Positions 1-8,424 are shown, numbered from the stretch's first letter. The stretch is 64,000 nt of DNA from Phormidium ambiguum IAM M-71 (GCF_001904725.1 NZ_MRCE01000001.1:143167-207166); one strand, 5' to 3'. Notes: generated by a model from the letters alone, not told the origin. Made by a program: numbers and translations.

Positions 1-2
1 GT

Positions 3-611
3 CGTGATATTACAAATTTGAGTGGTGCGCCTTTACAAAAGTTGCGCCGGGAAATGCAAATAGTGTTCCAAAATCCGTTTAGTTCTCTCGATCCGCGCAT
101 GAAAATTGGGAATGCGGTGATGGAACCTTTGCGAATTCACCAAATAGGTAAAAACGATAAAGAAAGACGCGATCGCGCCGCCTATTTATTAGAAAAAGTC
201 GGTTTAAATCCTGATTGGATGAACCGTTATCCTCACGAATTTTCTGGGGGACAAAGGCAAAGGGTTTGTATTGCCCGTGCTTTAGCTTTAAATCCAAAAT
301 TTATTATTTGTGATGAATCTGTTTCGGCTTTAGACGTTTCTGTACAAGCACAAGTATTGAACTTGTTAAAAGAAATTCAACAAGAATTTGGCTTGACTTA
401 TATTTTTATTTCCCACGATTTGAGTGTGGTGAAATTTATGAGCGATCGCATTATGGTAATGAACAGCGGCAAAATCGAAGAAATTGATATTGCCGATATG
501 ATTTATCGTACTCCAAAAACAGAATACACTCGACAATTAATTAATTCGATTCCCACAGGGAGTTTAGCCAGAATTAAACAGCGGCAACAAAAGCGATCGA
601 TCGCAATGTAA
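3..611 (+). CDS. Oligopeptide/dipeptide ABC transporter ATP-binding protein (5' partial)
   Basis: Nucleotide-binding subunit of a peptide-type ABC importer (OppF/DppF class), which would hydrolyse ATP on the cytoplasmic side of a permease encoded outside the window. The reading frame is open to the left edge, so the Walker A part is missing. What remains reads RDITNLSG then MQIVFQNPFSSLDPRM, the Q-loop region typical of OppF/DppF. It is followed by the signature SGGQRQRV, Walker B FIICDESVSALD and the switch His in FISHDLSVV. The C-terminal YTRQLINSIP is the usual oligopeptide-binding extension, so the 3' end appears complete. A TTG at base 18 is internal and not a start. The exact substrate (peptide, nickel, opine) cannot be told from this fragment. 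Confidence 0.9.
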   Translation, partial: RDITNLSGAPLQKLRREMQIVFQNPFSSLDPRMKIGNAVMEPLRIHQIGKNDKERRDRAAYLLEKVGLNPDWMNRYPHEFSGGQRQRVCIARALALNPKFIICDESVSALDVSVQAQVLNLLKEIQQEFGLTYIFISHDLSVVKFMSDRIMVMNSGKIEEIDIADMIYRTPKTEYTRQLINSIPTGSLARIKQRQQKRSIAM

Positions 612-1305
612 TATCGTTTCCCTTTGGAGTTTAGAACAGGAGTTAAGTTTAAGGGAACTGATATGTTTATATTTATTGCAGAAAAAATGTAGAAGACAAT
701 GCAGGCAAAGATTTTGAGCCTTTTTGCAACAAATGCAAGTTTTTCATATATTTTGGCTTTTTTGGGGAAATAGTTGGCTCCCATTTGGAAACTAGGTAAC
801 AAACATTATATTTTTCCAGGTTTGTAGCTTCTGGATTCCTTCTCTATACTTTTTCAACAAGCAGGAATTTAATTTGCCGACAATTTATTGTAACAGCAAG
901 ACGATAGCAGGAATGTGCATAAATGGCATAATCGTGCAAGATTTTCTCAGTATTATTTCTTATATTTATTATTACTGAACCTATAAAAATTAATTTTATG
1001 TCTGTACGTAAACTCACCAAAATAAACATAATCAAAAATCTTCAATTAAAAGAGTTTTTCAATTCACATTTTGCAACCTTAACTAGCAAAGTTTGTCCCT
1101 TGAGTCTACGTCCCAGTAATTACCCACAATTTCTCACAAATTCTCACAGCTAGATCAAACCTGACTATTTATATTGGTTTTATAGGTGATTTAGCTCATT
1201 AATCAACAAACTTAAAGGCTACCAACTAAAGCTGGGAGAAATTTTTTACTAAGCGTCTCATGTTATCGCAATTGCCAAGCAAAAAATTAATTTACTGCGA
1301 TTATT
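612..1305. other. Gene-free stretch of about 690 bp
   Basis: I see no convincing coding region. The minus-strand open frames here have no family resemblance and poor composition. The stretch is AT-rich and contains two close copies of TTCTCACA near 1130-1150. The final ~100 bp must hold the promoter for the HTH gene, but no clear -35/-10 pair can be called. Confidence 0.5.
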
Positions 1306-1863
1306 ATGTCATACTACCAAGAAAAATTTGACACCCCCCATCCAGAAACCCCTTTAGGTAAATGTTTAACGCCGTTTCAGCGCAAGTTGCTGCAAAAAAG
1401 TTTGCACACAGATTTACCTAACTCTTACCGCCAGAGGATCAAAATTATGTTGCTGGCAGATGAAGGTAAATCGCAAGCTGAAATTTGCCAAACCTTAAAA
1501 TGTGGTTCTGCAACAGCACGGCATTGGATGCACGTAGCCCGCACAGGAATGGCACACCAATGGCAAGATTCTCCGATTGGTCGTCCCAAAGCAGTAAATG
1601 AGCAGTATTTAGAGCGATTGAAAGAACTGGTTAACCATAGTCCTCGTGATTTCGGATATTCATTTAGGCGCTGGACAGGGAAATGGTTAAGTAAGCATTT
1701 AGCAAAAGAACTGGGGATTGAAATTAGCGATCGCAATGTTAACCGTTTGCTTAAAGAAATGGGAATTTCTACTCGTTCCAAATCTAATCTTACAAACAAA
1801 GAAACAGATTCGGACAGCAGCAACACTTCCCGCATTACAATTTCTGATTTGCAATTTTCTTGA
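1306..1863 (+). CDS. Helix-turn-helix protein related to the IS630 transposase N-terminus
   Basis: A 185-residue protein with a homeodomain-like HTH at about residues 40-80 (RIKIMLLADEGKSQAEICQ). A linker with GRPKAV and a winged-helix segment at about 105-155 (LSKHLAKELGIEISDRNVN) follow. This order is that of the DNA-binding half of IS630-type transposases, but no DDE catalytic domain follows, and the Ser/Thr/Asn-rich tail ends in a stop 80 bp before the exporter gene. No terminal inverted repeats are visible around it. It is either a domesticated transposase used as a regulator of the exporter locus or a remnant. From memory, similar ~180-residue HTH genes sit beside exporter genes in other cyanobacteria; this was not checked. 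The ATG start has no clear Shine-Dalgarno. Confidence 0.7.
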   Translation: MSYYQEKFDTPHPETPLGKCLTPFQRKLLQKSLHTDLPNSYRQRIKIMLLADEGKSQAEICQTLKCGSATARHWMHVARTGMAHQWQDSPIGRPKAVNEQYLERLKELVNHSPRDFGYSFRRWTGKWLSKHLAKELGIEISDRNVNRLLKEMGISTRSKSNLTNKETDSDSSNTSRITISDLQFS

Positions 1864-1942
1864 GCATCCTAACTTTCGTGGTTACTCAATTTTATTTCTC
1901 AAGATCGGTAACTATTTCTGCTAATCAGCTGCTTTACAAATC

Positions 1943-4696
1943 ATGGTTCAAAATTCATCAGCCTTTTCTCAAAAACAGCTAGGTCAACTTCTTACCCAAA
2001 CTTTAGGCCAAGATATTTCCGAGTCGGAACTTTCTAACTGCTTCAAACATATTGAAATTCTAGAGCCAACAGCAGGGAAACGGTTCTGGAAAGCAACAGA
2101 TGCGATCGCCGGAATTTATCTAATTCTGGCAGGTAAAGTCAGATTGCTCGATAACACTGACAATTTAATCACTTCCCTAGAAGCAGGAGAATCATTCGGT
2201 GAACTAACTTTGTTTCCAGAAGAGCAATTTCAGCCTTACGCTGCTAGAGCTTCCCTAAAATTAAAACTTTGTTATATTCATGGTGATATTTTGCGATCGC
2301 TAATCCACAAATATCCCTCGATCAAAAAACATCTTCACCATCAAGCAACACTCCGAGATTCACTACTGACAGGCGCAAAAACTACCAAAACTACAGAAAA
2401 CCAACCCGCTACAACATTTAGCAATAAATCTGAGGTTGTTCGATTTTCTCAACTCCCTACCGAACGAAAACCTCACTCAAAAATTAGTAAAGCTTACTTC
2501 CCAAACCCGACAGTAAAACTTGGTCAGTTGTGGCAGCGAGTTACTCGGCGCTATCCATTCTTTGCCCAGCAAAGTACATCTGATTGCGGTGCTGCTTGCT
2601 TAGTAATGGTTGGTCGTTATTGGGGTAAACATTTCAGTGTTAATCGTCTGCGAGACATTGCCAACGTCGATCGCAATGGTGCATCCCTGCGAGGACTAGC
2701 AGCCGGAGCAGAAAGCATCGGGTTTACCACTCGACCTGTAAAAGCAAGCCTGGATAAACTGGCAGAACAACACTTGCCTGCGATTGCCCATTGGGAAGGC
2801 AAGCATTACATTGTAGTTTACGAAGTGACACGCGATCGCGTTATTGTTGCCGACCCTGCGATCGGTCAGCGTACCCTTACCCACGCCCAATTCAAAGCAA
2901 GTTGGACAGGCTACACCTTATTACTCCAGCCTACAGCCCTACTCAAAGACGCTCAAGAAGCTAGCACCCCCTTCTGGCAATTTTTTACATTAATAAAACC
3001 CCACCAACTCGTATTGCTAGAAGTATTCGTTGCTTCAATTTTGATCCAAATTTTTTCCCTAATTACGCCACTATTTACTCAATTACTATTAGATCGTGTT
3101 GTAGTACAGCGCAGCAATCTAACCTTAACAGCCGTAGGATTAGGATTACTGATCTTTGGTTTATTTCGAGTTGCCATAACCGGACTGCGACAGTACCTTT
3201 TAGATCACACAGCTAACCGAGTCGATTTAGCATTAATAGTCGGTTTTATTAGCCATACTTTTCGACTCCCTCTAAGCTTCTTTGAATCTCGTTATGTCGG
3301 AGATATCATTTCCCGCATCCAAGAAAATCGCAAAATTCAACGATTTCTTACAGGTGAAGCCCTATCAACAGTTCTTGATTTACTAACAGTATTCATCTAT
3401 TTAGGATTGATGTTTTGGTATAGCTGGAAAATGGCGCTATTGACATTAATAATCGTACCACCATTTGTCTTATTAGCGTTAATTGCCACACCATTTTTGC
3501 AGCGAGTTTCCCGTGAAATTTTTGGTGCTTATACAGAAGAAACTGGTTACTTAATTCAATCCCTAACTGGCATTCGTACCGTCAAATCTATGGCAGTTGA
3601 GCAAACAGTACGCTGGCATTGGGAAGAACTATTTGGCAAATCAGTGAAAAAGTCCTTTTCCGGGCAATTAATTGGCAATACGCTGCAAACTTTTAGCTTA
3701 ACTATTGAATCAATAGTAACTACAGCATTACTGTGGTTTGGAGCCTGGTTAGTGATTCAAAATGAACTCACAATTGGGCAATTAGTTGCTTTTAATATGT
3801 TATTAGGCAATGTAATTCGTCCCTTCCAAAGACTAATTGTGTTATGGAATGAATTGCAAGAAGTGATTATTGCAGTTGAACGGATTAATGATGTAATAGA
3901 TGCAGAACCAGAGGAAGATTTACAACACCAATCTCGGCAAACTTTACCACCAATTCGCGGACATATTAGTTTTGAGCAAGTCACTTTTCGATACCATCCA
4001 GAAAGTGATGTTAATACTTTAGAAAATCTCAGTTTTGCAGTGCAACCAGGGCAAATGGTAGCACTAGTTGGGCGCAGTGGGTCTGGGAAAACAACCATTT
4101 CTAAATTAGTTTTAGGACTTTATCCTGCTACAGAAGGGAAGATATTAATTGATGGTTACGATATTACTAGTTTATCGTTGCGATCGCTCCGCCAACAAAT
4201 TGGTGTAGTCGATCAAGATACCTTTCTATTTGGCGGTACAATTCGGGAAAACATCACCGTAGGTCATCCACAAGCCACCTTAGATGATGTTATCGAAGCA
4301 GCCAAACAAGCAGGAGCACATCAATTTATTAAAGAACTACCAATGGGCTATGAAACCCAAATTGGTGAAGGGGGAGGAATGCTCTCTGGTGGGCAACGAC
4401 AGCGCCTTGCTATTGCCCGTGCATTATTAGGAAATCCCCGACTATTGATATTAGATGAAGCCACCAGCAGTCTTGATGCTGAATCTGAACGAATTATCCA
4501 AACCAACCTCAATAATATTCTCACTAATAGAACAACACTAGTAATCGCCCATCGCCTTTCCACAGTCCGCCATGCCGACAAAATTTTAGTCCTAGATAAA
4601 GGTGTTTTAGTAGAAAGTGGAACCCATGATGAATTAATGGCAAAACGAGGTCAATATTTCTACCTTAACCAACAGCAACTTACCATAAGTGGTTGA
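1943..4696 (+). CDS. Peptidase C39 ABC exporter with N-terminal cNMP-like domain
   Basis: A peptidase-containing ABC transporter that would cut double-glycine leaders in the cytoplasm and export the mature peptide. Domains in order: a cyclic-nucleotide-binding-like fold (about 35-135), a C39 peptidase (about 205-335), a transmembrane domain (about 350-640) and an ATPase (about 670-905). The C39 triad is visible as Cys215 (STSDCGAAC), His288 (GKHYIVVY) and Asp304 (ADPAIG). The ATPase has Walker A GRSGSGKT near 710, LSGGQRQR near 814 and Walker B LLILDEATSSLD near 834. The cNMP-like domain has FGELTLF, but the phosphate-binding Arg of the usual PRAA motif appears to be Tyr (PYAA), so nucleotide binding is doubtful. 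The gene sits just upstream of a HlyD adaptor and a few hundred bases from four Gly-Gly precursor genes, its likely substrates. Confidence 0.93.
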   Translation: MVQNSSAFSQKQLGQLLTQTLGQDISESELSNCFKHIEILEPTAGKRFWKATDAIAGIYLILAGKVRLLDNTDNLITSLEAGESFGELTLFPEEQFQPYAARASLKLKLCYIHGDILRSLIHKYPSIKKHLHHQATLRDSLLTGAKTTKTTENQPATTFSNKSEVVRFSQLPTERKPHSKISKAYFPNPTVKLGQLWQRVTRRYPFFAQQSTSDCGAACLVMVGRYWGKHFSVNRLRDIANVDRNGASLRGLAAGAESIGFTTRPVKASLDKLAEQHLPAIAHWEGKHYIVVYEVTRDRVIVADPAIGQRTLTHAQFKASWTGYTLLLQPTALLKDAQEASTPFWQFFTLIKPHQLVLLEVFVASILIQIFSLITPLFTQLLLDRVVVQRSNLTLTAVGLGLLIFGLFRVAITGLRQYLLDHTANRVDLALIVGFISHTFRLPLSFFESRYVGDIISRIQENRKIQRFLTGEALSTVLDLLTVFIYLGLMFWYSWKMALLTLIIVPPFVLLALIATPFLQRVSREIFGAYTEETGYLIQSLTGIRTVKSMAVEQTVRWHWEELFGKSVKKSFSGQLIGNTLQTFSLTIESIVTTALLWFGAWLVIQNELTIGQLVAFNMLLGNVIRPFQRLIVLWNELQEVIIAVERINDVIDAEPEEDLQHQSRQTLPPIRGHISFEQVTFRYHPESDVNTLENLSFAVQPGQMVALVGRSGSGKTTISKLVLGLYPATEGKILIDGYDITSLSLRSLRQQIGVVDQDTFLFGGTIRENITVGHPQATLDDVIEAAKQAGAHQFIKELPMGYETQIGEGGGMLSGGQRQRLAIARALLGNPRLLILDEATSSLDAESERIIQTNLNNILTNRTTLVIAHRLSTVRHADKILVLDKGVLVESGTHDELMAKRGQYFYLNQQQLTISG

Positions 4697-4768
4697 CTTA
4701 AATCCTCATAGCTAATAGCAGAAAAGCAACTACCAATGAACAAGCTTAGAATCAACAAAAAGTAACAG

Positions 4769-6340
4769 ATGCCAAACATATCTACACAAGAACAGTGGAG
4801 CCAGAATGGTCACTATCGTAGTGATAAAGCGCAGTCTGAGCAGCTTTTAACCAATGATGAAATTGCTCAGACTGTACTGCCAAATCAGGTAAAATCATCT
4901 GAAGTTGTAAGTGATGATTGGTCTTCTTTAACTAAGGAATTAATTGATACATTGCCGCGAGTTTGGACAAGGGGATTACTGTATTTCTTAATACTATTTG
5001 CTGGCATTGTTTTACCTTGGGCAACCTTATCCAAAGTTGATGAAACAGGTAGTGCCAGAGGTCGGCTTGAACCTCAAGGGCAAGTTTTTAAAGTAGATGC
5101 ACCCGTAATAGGTACAGTTGCAAAGGTGTTAGTTAAAGAAGGTCAAATAGTAACGAAAAAGCAGCCTTTATTAGAACTCGAATCTGAAGAAATCAAAAGT
5201 GAACTCCAGCAAGCTCAGACAAGATTGGAAGGACAAAAAAATCGCTTGGCGCAATTAGAGTTAATCAAAAACCAATTGCTTCTGGGAGTTCGTGCTCAAC
5301 AGCAACAAAACCAAGCTCAGGAATTAGAAAAACAGGCTCAAGTAGAGCAAGCAAGGCAGAATTTAGAGTCTCTCAGAAATACTTACAACTTACAAAAAGA
5401 GGAAAAACTTGCTCAAGTCAATCAGTCACAGCAAAACTTAGAGTATAGTCAGACTGCCTTGAATTTAGCAGAGATTCGTTTAACTAAGGCACAAAGAGAA
5501 GTGCAACGTTACCGTCAACTTCACAAACAGGGTGTTGTTCCAGAAATCAAGGTTGTGGAACAAGAAATTTTAGCCCAAGAAAGACAACAGTTACGGGAGC
5601 AAGCTGAGTCGGATGTTAAGCAAGCTAAGCTGAGAAAGGAAGAGCAAAAAAGCAGTTATCGTAGAATTATTCATCAAGCCGAATCTGATATTAAACAAGC
5701 GCAACTGCGTCTCCAAGAGCAGCAAAAAAGCTATCAGAGTTTGATTCATTCCGGTAAAATAGCTGTGCTTAAAAATGAAGAACAGATCAAAGAACTTGAT
5801 GCACAATTTACTACTCTGAAAGCAGAAATTCAACAGAGCAAAAGTCAAATTCAATCTTGGGAATTTCAGTTAGGGCAAAGAGTGTTACGTGCGCCAGTAA
5901 GTGGAACGCTTTTTCAGTTGCCTATCCAACGGGCTGGGGCTGTGGTACAACCAAGTACATTAATCGCTGAAATTGCTCCAAAAAACGCTTCTCTGATACT
6001 CCGGGCACAGATGGCTACCTCTGAAAGTGGGACTTTAAGTGAGGGGATGGCTGTCAAGATGAAGTTTGATGCTTATCCGTTCCAAGACTATGGGGTAGTA
6101 GAAGGAAGATTGAGCCGAATTGCACCTACTTCTAAGGTAACGGAAACTAGTCAGGGTGCGATCGCTACTTTTGACCTAGAAATTGAACTAACAAAAACTT
6201 GTATTCAAACCTCAAAAGGTTGTACTCCCTTAACCCCTGGACAGACAGCAACAGCAGAGGTAATAGTTCGGCAACGTCGCATCATTGACTTTATTCTTGA
6301 CCCATTTAAGAAGCTACAAAAGGGAGGTTTGGAACTGTAG
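4769..6340 (+). CDS. HlyD-family membrane fusion (adaptor) protein
   Basis: A 523-residue periplasmic adaptor that would couple the C39 ABC exporter to an outer-membrane channel. It has a ~70-residue cytoplasmic N-terminus, one membrane segment at about 75-95 (LLYFLILFAGIVLPWATL), then a first lipoyl half-motif (VDAPVIGTVAKVLVKEGQ). A very long Gln/Glu/Lys-rich coiled coil runs over about 150-365, followed by the second lipoyl half (LRAPVSGTLFQLP) and a beta-barrel region ending in PGQTATAEVIV. The length and layout fit HlyD/LcnD adaptors of type I and bacteriocin exporters. It starts 72 bp after the exporter gene on the same strand, so the two are probably cotranscribed. Confidence 0.92.
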   Translation: MPNISTQEQWSQNGHYRSDKAQSEQLLTNDEIAQTVLPNQVKSSEVVSDDWSSLTKELIDTLPRVWTRGLLYFLILFAGIVLPWATLSKVDETGSARGRLEPQGQVFKVDAPVIGTVAKVLVKEGQIVTKKQPLLELESEEIKSELQQAQTRLEGQKNRLAQLELIKNQLLLGVRAQQQQNQAQELEKQAQVEQARQNLESLRNTYNLQKEEKLAQVNQSQQNLEYSQTALNLAEIRLTKAQREVQRYRQLHKQGVVPEIKVVEQEILAQERQQLREQAESDVKQAKLRKEEQKSSYRRIIHQAESDIKQAQLRLQEQQKSYQSLIHSGKIAVLKNEEQIKELDAQFTTLKAEIQQSKSQIQSWEFQLGQRVLRAPVSGTLFQLPIQRAGAVVQPSTLIAEIAPKNASLILRAQMATSESGTLSEGMAVKMKFDAYPFQDYGVVEGRLSRIAPTSKVTETSQGAIATFDLEIELTKTCIQTSKGCTPLTPGQTATAEVIVRQRRIIDFILDPFKKLQKGGLEL

Positions 6341-6388
6341 CTAGAAAAATTTAACTATTTAGTTTTTTACTGAATTAGGAGGAATACC

Positions 6389-7144
6389 ATGTCCCAAGTA
6401 ATTACAATTACTAACGAAGATATTTTGCAACAGGTGAAACTATCCTATAAAATTCCTGAAATAATTGAGCAGATTGTTAATCGTCAAATTATTACTACTG
6501 CGGCTAATGAGGCTGGAATAACAGTAGAAACTGAAGAACTGCAAGAAACTGCAAATAAATTCCGATTTATGAATAAACTTTTAGGTGCTGATGAGACTTG
6601 GAAGTGGTTAAACAAACATAGTTTATCTTTAGATGATTTTGAAGAAATTGTTCATTACACTGTCCTTTCTGGAAAGTTAACTGCTCATTTATTTGCTGAT
6701 AAGGTTGAACCCTATTTTTATGAGCATCAATTAGATTATGCGAGCGCAGTAATTTATGAAATGGTAGTAGATGATGAAGATTTAGCAACAGAGTTATTCT
6801 ATGCAATTACTGAAGAAGAAATGAGTTTTTATGAAGTTGCTCAACAATATATTCAGGATGTGGAGTTGCGGCGAAAAGGAGGATATCGAGGAATTGTCCA
6901 ACGTCAGGAAATGAAGCCAGAAATTTCTGCTGCTGTTTTTGCCGCAACTCCTCCACAAATGCTTAAGCCTATTTTGACTTCTAAAGGAGTGCATCTGATT
7001 TTGGTAGAGGAAATTATCCAACCAAAGTTGGATGAGAAAGTGCGTCTTGAAATTATTTCAAGTTTATTTGCTGAATGGCTGAATCGAGAATTTGAGAAAG
7101 TTGAAATTGTTAGCAAACTCGAATTAAACAACAAAATAGACTAA
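6389..7144 (+). CDS. Parvulin-like (SurA/PpiC-type) protein of the exporter operon
   Basis: A 251-residue protein with a helical SurA_N/foldase-like N-terminal half and a C-terminal region resembling a PpiC rotamase, including GGYRGIVQRQEMKPEISAAV and the parvulin end motif LTSKGVHLILVEEI. It lacks a signal peptide or membrane anchor, so it would act in the cytoplasm unless exported in some other way. A perfect Shine-Dalgarno AGGAGG precedes the ATG by seven bases, and the gene follows the HlyD gene by 48 bp. Parvulin-like genes often travel with cyanobacterial HlyD/ABC peptide exporters; here it may chaperone or hold the precursor peptide. A second member of the family lies at the far end of the same locus. 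The precise role is inferred. Confidence 0.8.
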   Translation: MSQVITITNEDILQQVKLSYKIPEIIEQIVNRQIITTAANEAGITVETEELQETANKFRFMNKLLGADETWKWLNKHSLSLDDFEEIVHYTVLSGKLTAHLFADKVEPYFYEHQLDYASAVIYEMVVDDEDLATELFYAITEEEMSFYEVAQQYIQDVELRRKGGYRGIVQRQEMKPEISAAVFAATPPQMLKPILTSKGVHLILVEEIIQPKLDEKVRLEIISSLFAEWLNREFEKVEIVSKLELNNKID

Positions 7145-7183
7145 ATTAAGCCTTTGTACAAGTAATCAGTAATTTAAACTTTA

Positions 7184-7213
7184 AAAGCCATCTAATGAGC
7201 ATCAGATGGCTTT
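7184..7213 (+). terminator. Intrinsic-terminator-like hairpin after the export operon
   Basis: A perfect 10-bp inverted repeat, AAAGCCATCT / AGATGGCTTT, with a 10-nt loop, 39 bp after the stop of the parvulin-like gene. The tail GGTTATTT is only moderately T-rich. It lies between convergent genes, so it may stop transcription from both sides. Confidence 0.7.
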
Positions 7214-7265
7214 GGTTATTTGGCTCTAAACTGTTTTTCCGCTTCTTTTAAATCTACCTGGACTA

Positions 7266-7445
7266 TCAAGATTCAAGTTCACCATTTTGGATGCCTCGAT
7301 CGATTTGTTGTGTTTGTTGTTGATTAAGGTAATCTTCTTTATGATCTTTCCCAACAACATACCCAAAAGAAGCACTTAGAATCAAAAGGATAAAGAATAA
7401 GACTGCCGAATAACCATTGGTATTGGCAACACAGTGTTGACTCAT
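7266..7445 (-). CDS. 59-codon membrane peptide with a YVVGKDHKE tail
   Basis: A short open frame with an ATG and a strong Shine-Dalgarno (AAGGAG, eight bases upstream). The product begins MSQHCVANTNGYSAV, has one hydrophobic segment at about 13-32 (VLFFILLILSASFGYVV), and ends in a polar Gln-rich tail. It lacks the Gly-Gly leader of its neighbours. Its segment GYVVGKDHKE closely resembles the C-terminal SYQVGRNHRE of the precursor encoded next to it, and it is on the same strand, just downstream. It may be a leaderless relative, an immunity or accessory peptide, or a decayed precursor. No family was recognised. Confidence 0.55.
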   Translation of the reverse strand: MSQHCVANTNGYSAVLFFILLILSASFGYVVGKDHKEDYLNQQQTQQIDRGIQNGELES

Positions 7446-7525
7446 TAGTTAATCTCCTTGACATTCCTAAAAAACTAATATTAAGGACATGAAAATTTAT
7501 TCATTTCCTTAATATTAGTTACTTA

Positions 7526-7720
7526 CTATTCTCGATGGTTACGACCTACTTGATAACTAAGGGCAGCGGCTCCTATGAAAACGATAAAATATGGAGTTGC
7601 CGTCGCCCCACCATAAGTTAGGTTTGTTTGCTCATCAGATAAATCACTGAGAAAGCTTTCTTCACCCGACATTAAATCCAAACCAGTTGGCTTTAGATCA
7701 TCAACATAAAGAATTGCCAT
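7526..7720 (-). CDS. Double-glycine RiPP/bacteriocin-type precursor, family A copy 1
   Basis: A 64-residue precursor. The start is set at the ATG giving MAILYVDDLKP because AGGAGG lies seven bases before it; a longer frame would begin upstream of that site. The leader has LKPTGLDLMSGEESFLSDLS and ends at Gly37-Gly38, the expected C39 cleavage site. The 26-residue core is hydrophobic (PYFIVFIGAAAL) and ends SYQVGRNHRE. It contains Thr40, Thr42 and Ser55 but no Cys, so dehydration is possible but thioether rings are not, at least within this peptide. The leader pattern and the SYxVGR core end are shared with the neighbouring precursor, so the two are paralogues. Export by the C39 ABC transporter 2.8 kb away is inferred. 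Confidence 0.82.
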   Translation of the reverse strand: MAILYVDDLKPTGLDLMSGEESFLSDLSDEQTNLTYGGATATPYFIVFIGAAALSYQVGRNHRE

Positions 7721-7786
7721 TATCCTGCCTCCTAAAAAAGTTTTCAACAAATAGTTTGATTACAGTTACAAAAGCCGATCTAAGCC

Positions 7787-8011
7787 TTAACCCCAACGTC
7801 CTACAGCGTAACTAGCTGCCAAACCAGAAACAGCTACAAGAGCAGCACCACCTATACATGCCCAAGTAGTTACAATAGTTAAAGCTGATGGTGATCCTGC
7901 TCCACCTATATCACTAAACTCATCTTCAGACAAAGCCATCATGTAACTTTCCGAGTCAGAGAATAGATCGTAACCAACCGGACTAATATCGGAAATTTTG
8001 ATTGTAGACAT
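7787..8011 (-). CDS. Double-glycine RiPP precursor, family A copy 2 (Ser/Thr-rich core with one Cys)
   Basis: A 74-residue precursor. The ATG giving MSTIKISDISP is preferred over a TTG two codons upstream, because AGGAGGG sits nine bases before the ATG. The leader matches copy 1 (P-x-G-x-D-L, then ES, then LS.DE) and ends at Gly36-Gly37. The 37-residue core has Ser40, Ser42, Thr45, Thr48, Thr49, Ser62 and Ser67 plus a single Cys52 (TIVTTWACIGG), and ends SYAVGRWG. It is the best candidate substrate for the APH/HopA1 dehydration pair encoded downstream on the other strand. One Cys allows at most one lanthionine-type bridge, probably to a dehydrated Ser/Thr on either side. Ring formation is inference. 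Confidence 0.85.
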   Translation of the reverse strand: MSTIKISDISPVGYDLFSDSESYMMALSEDEFSDIGGAGSPSALTIVTTWACIGGAALVAVSGLAASYAVGRWG

Positions 8012-8181
8012 TTGCAAATGCCCTCCTAATTTGAATTATTTAACTAAAGGAAGAGAGGCTAATAATTCTCTCTCTATTTAAAAGCTTAATCCGCTGAAAA
8101 ATAAACATCAATGCTTTGCACAAAGATGATGAGACAAAAAACTATCATTTATGTTACTTCGGCAAAAAATGTTATTAATAA

Positions 8182-8209
8182 CTTGCCTCTGCGGTAATTT
8201 AGAGGCAAG
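8182..8209. promoter_or_regulatory. Hairpin in the divergent region between the two precursor families
   Basis: A perfect 9-bp inverted repeat, CTTGCCTCT / AGAGGCAAG, with a 10-nt loop. It lies between the minus-strand family A genes and the plus-strand family B genes, about 170 and 290 bp from their starts, so it is not a terminator for either. A tandem octamer GTCGTCTA-GTCGTCTA follows at 8322-8337. Both could be regulator sites for divergent promoters. The rest of 8012-8496 shows no gene. Confidence 0.45.
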
Positions 8210-8362
8210 CTTTCCCTGAATGAACATAGCTTTAAAGAAACAGATTTTTATTATTTGGATGCAAAAATTCACTGTTTAGAGGCTATTTACAAGGTAAATG
8301 TCATGAATCGTATCATGCTGCGTCGTCTAGTCGTCTAAATATTTACTTGATAAATAGTATTT

Positions 8363-8424
8363 AATTGATTTAATTATGGCTAAAAAAGCGACTCAATACA
8401 CTTGAATCACTCGATTAGATAGAG
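8363..8424 (+). repeat. Upstream repeat copy 1 (before family B precursor 1)
   Basis: This segment begins AATTGATTTAATTAT and contains ACACTTGAAT and ATTAGAT. It aligns without gaps over about 60 bp, with most positions identical, to the segment at 9341-9402. In both cases the repeat lies about 130 bp before the ATG of a family B precursor, and the segment just before the ATG (AGGAAAGTACAA) is shared too. It is most simply a duplicated promoter and leader region that travelled with the precursor gene. Confidence 0.75.

Noticed and set aside
503..1035. Two minus-strand open frames (99 and 63 codons) in the gap after the ABC transporter gene
   Set aside because: No Shine-Dalgarno, odd composition and no family resemblance; one overlaps the real gene's 3' end.
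8220..8280. 19-codon plus-strand ORF (MNIALKKQIF) in the divergent region
   Set aside because: Very short, no Shine-Dalgarno and no Gly-Gly motif; not a fifth precursor.
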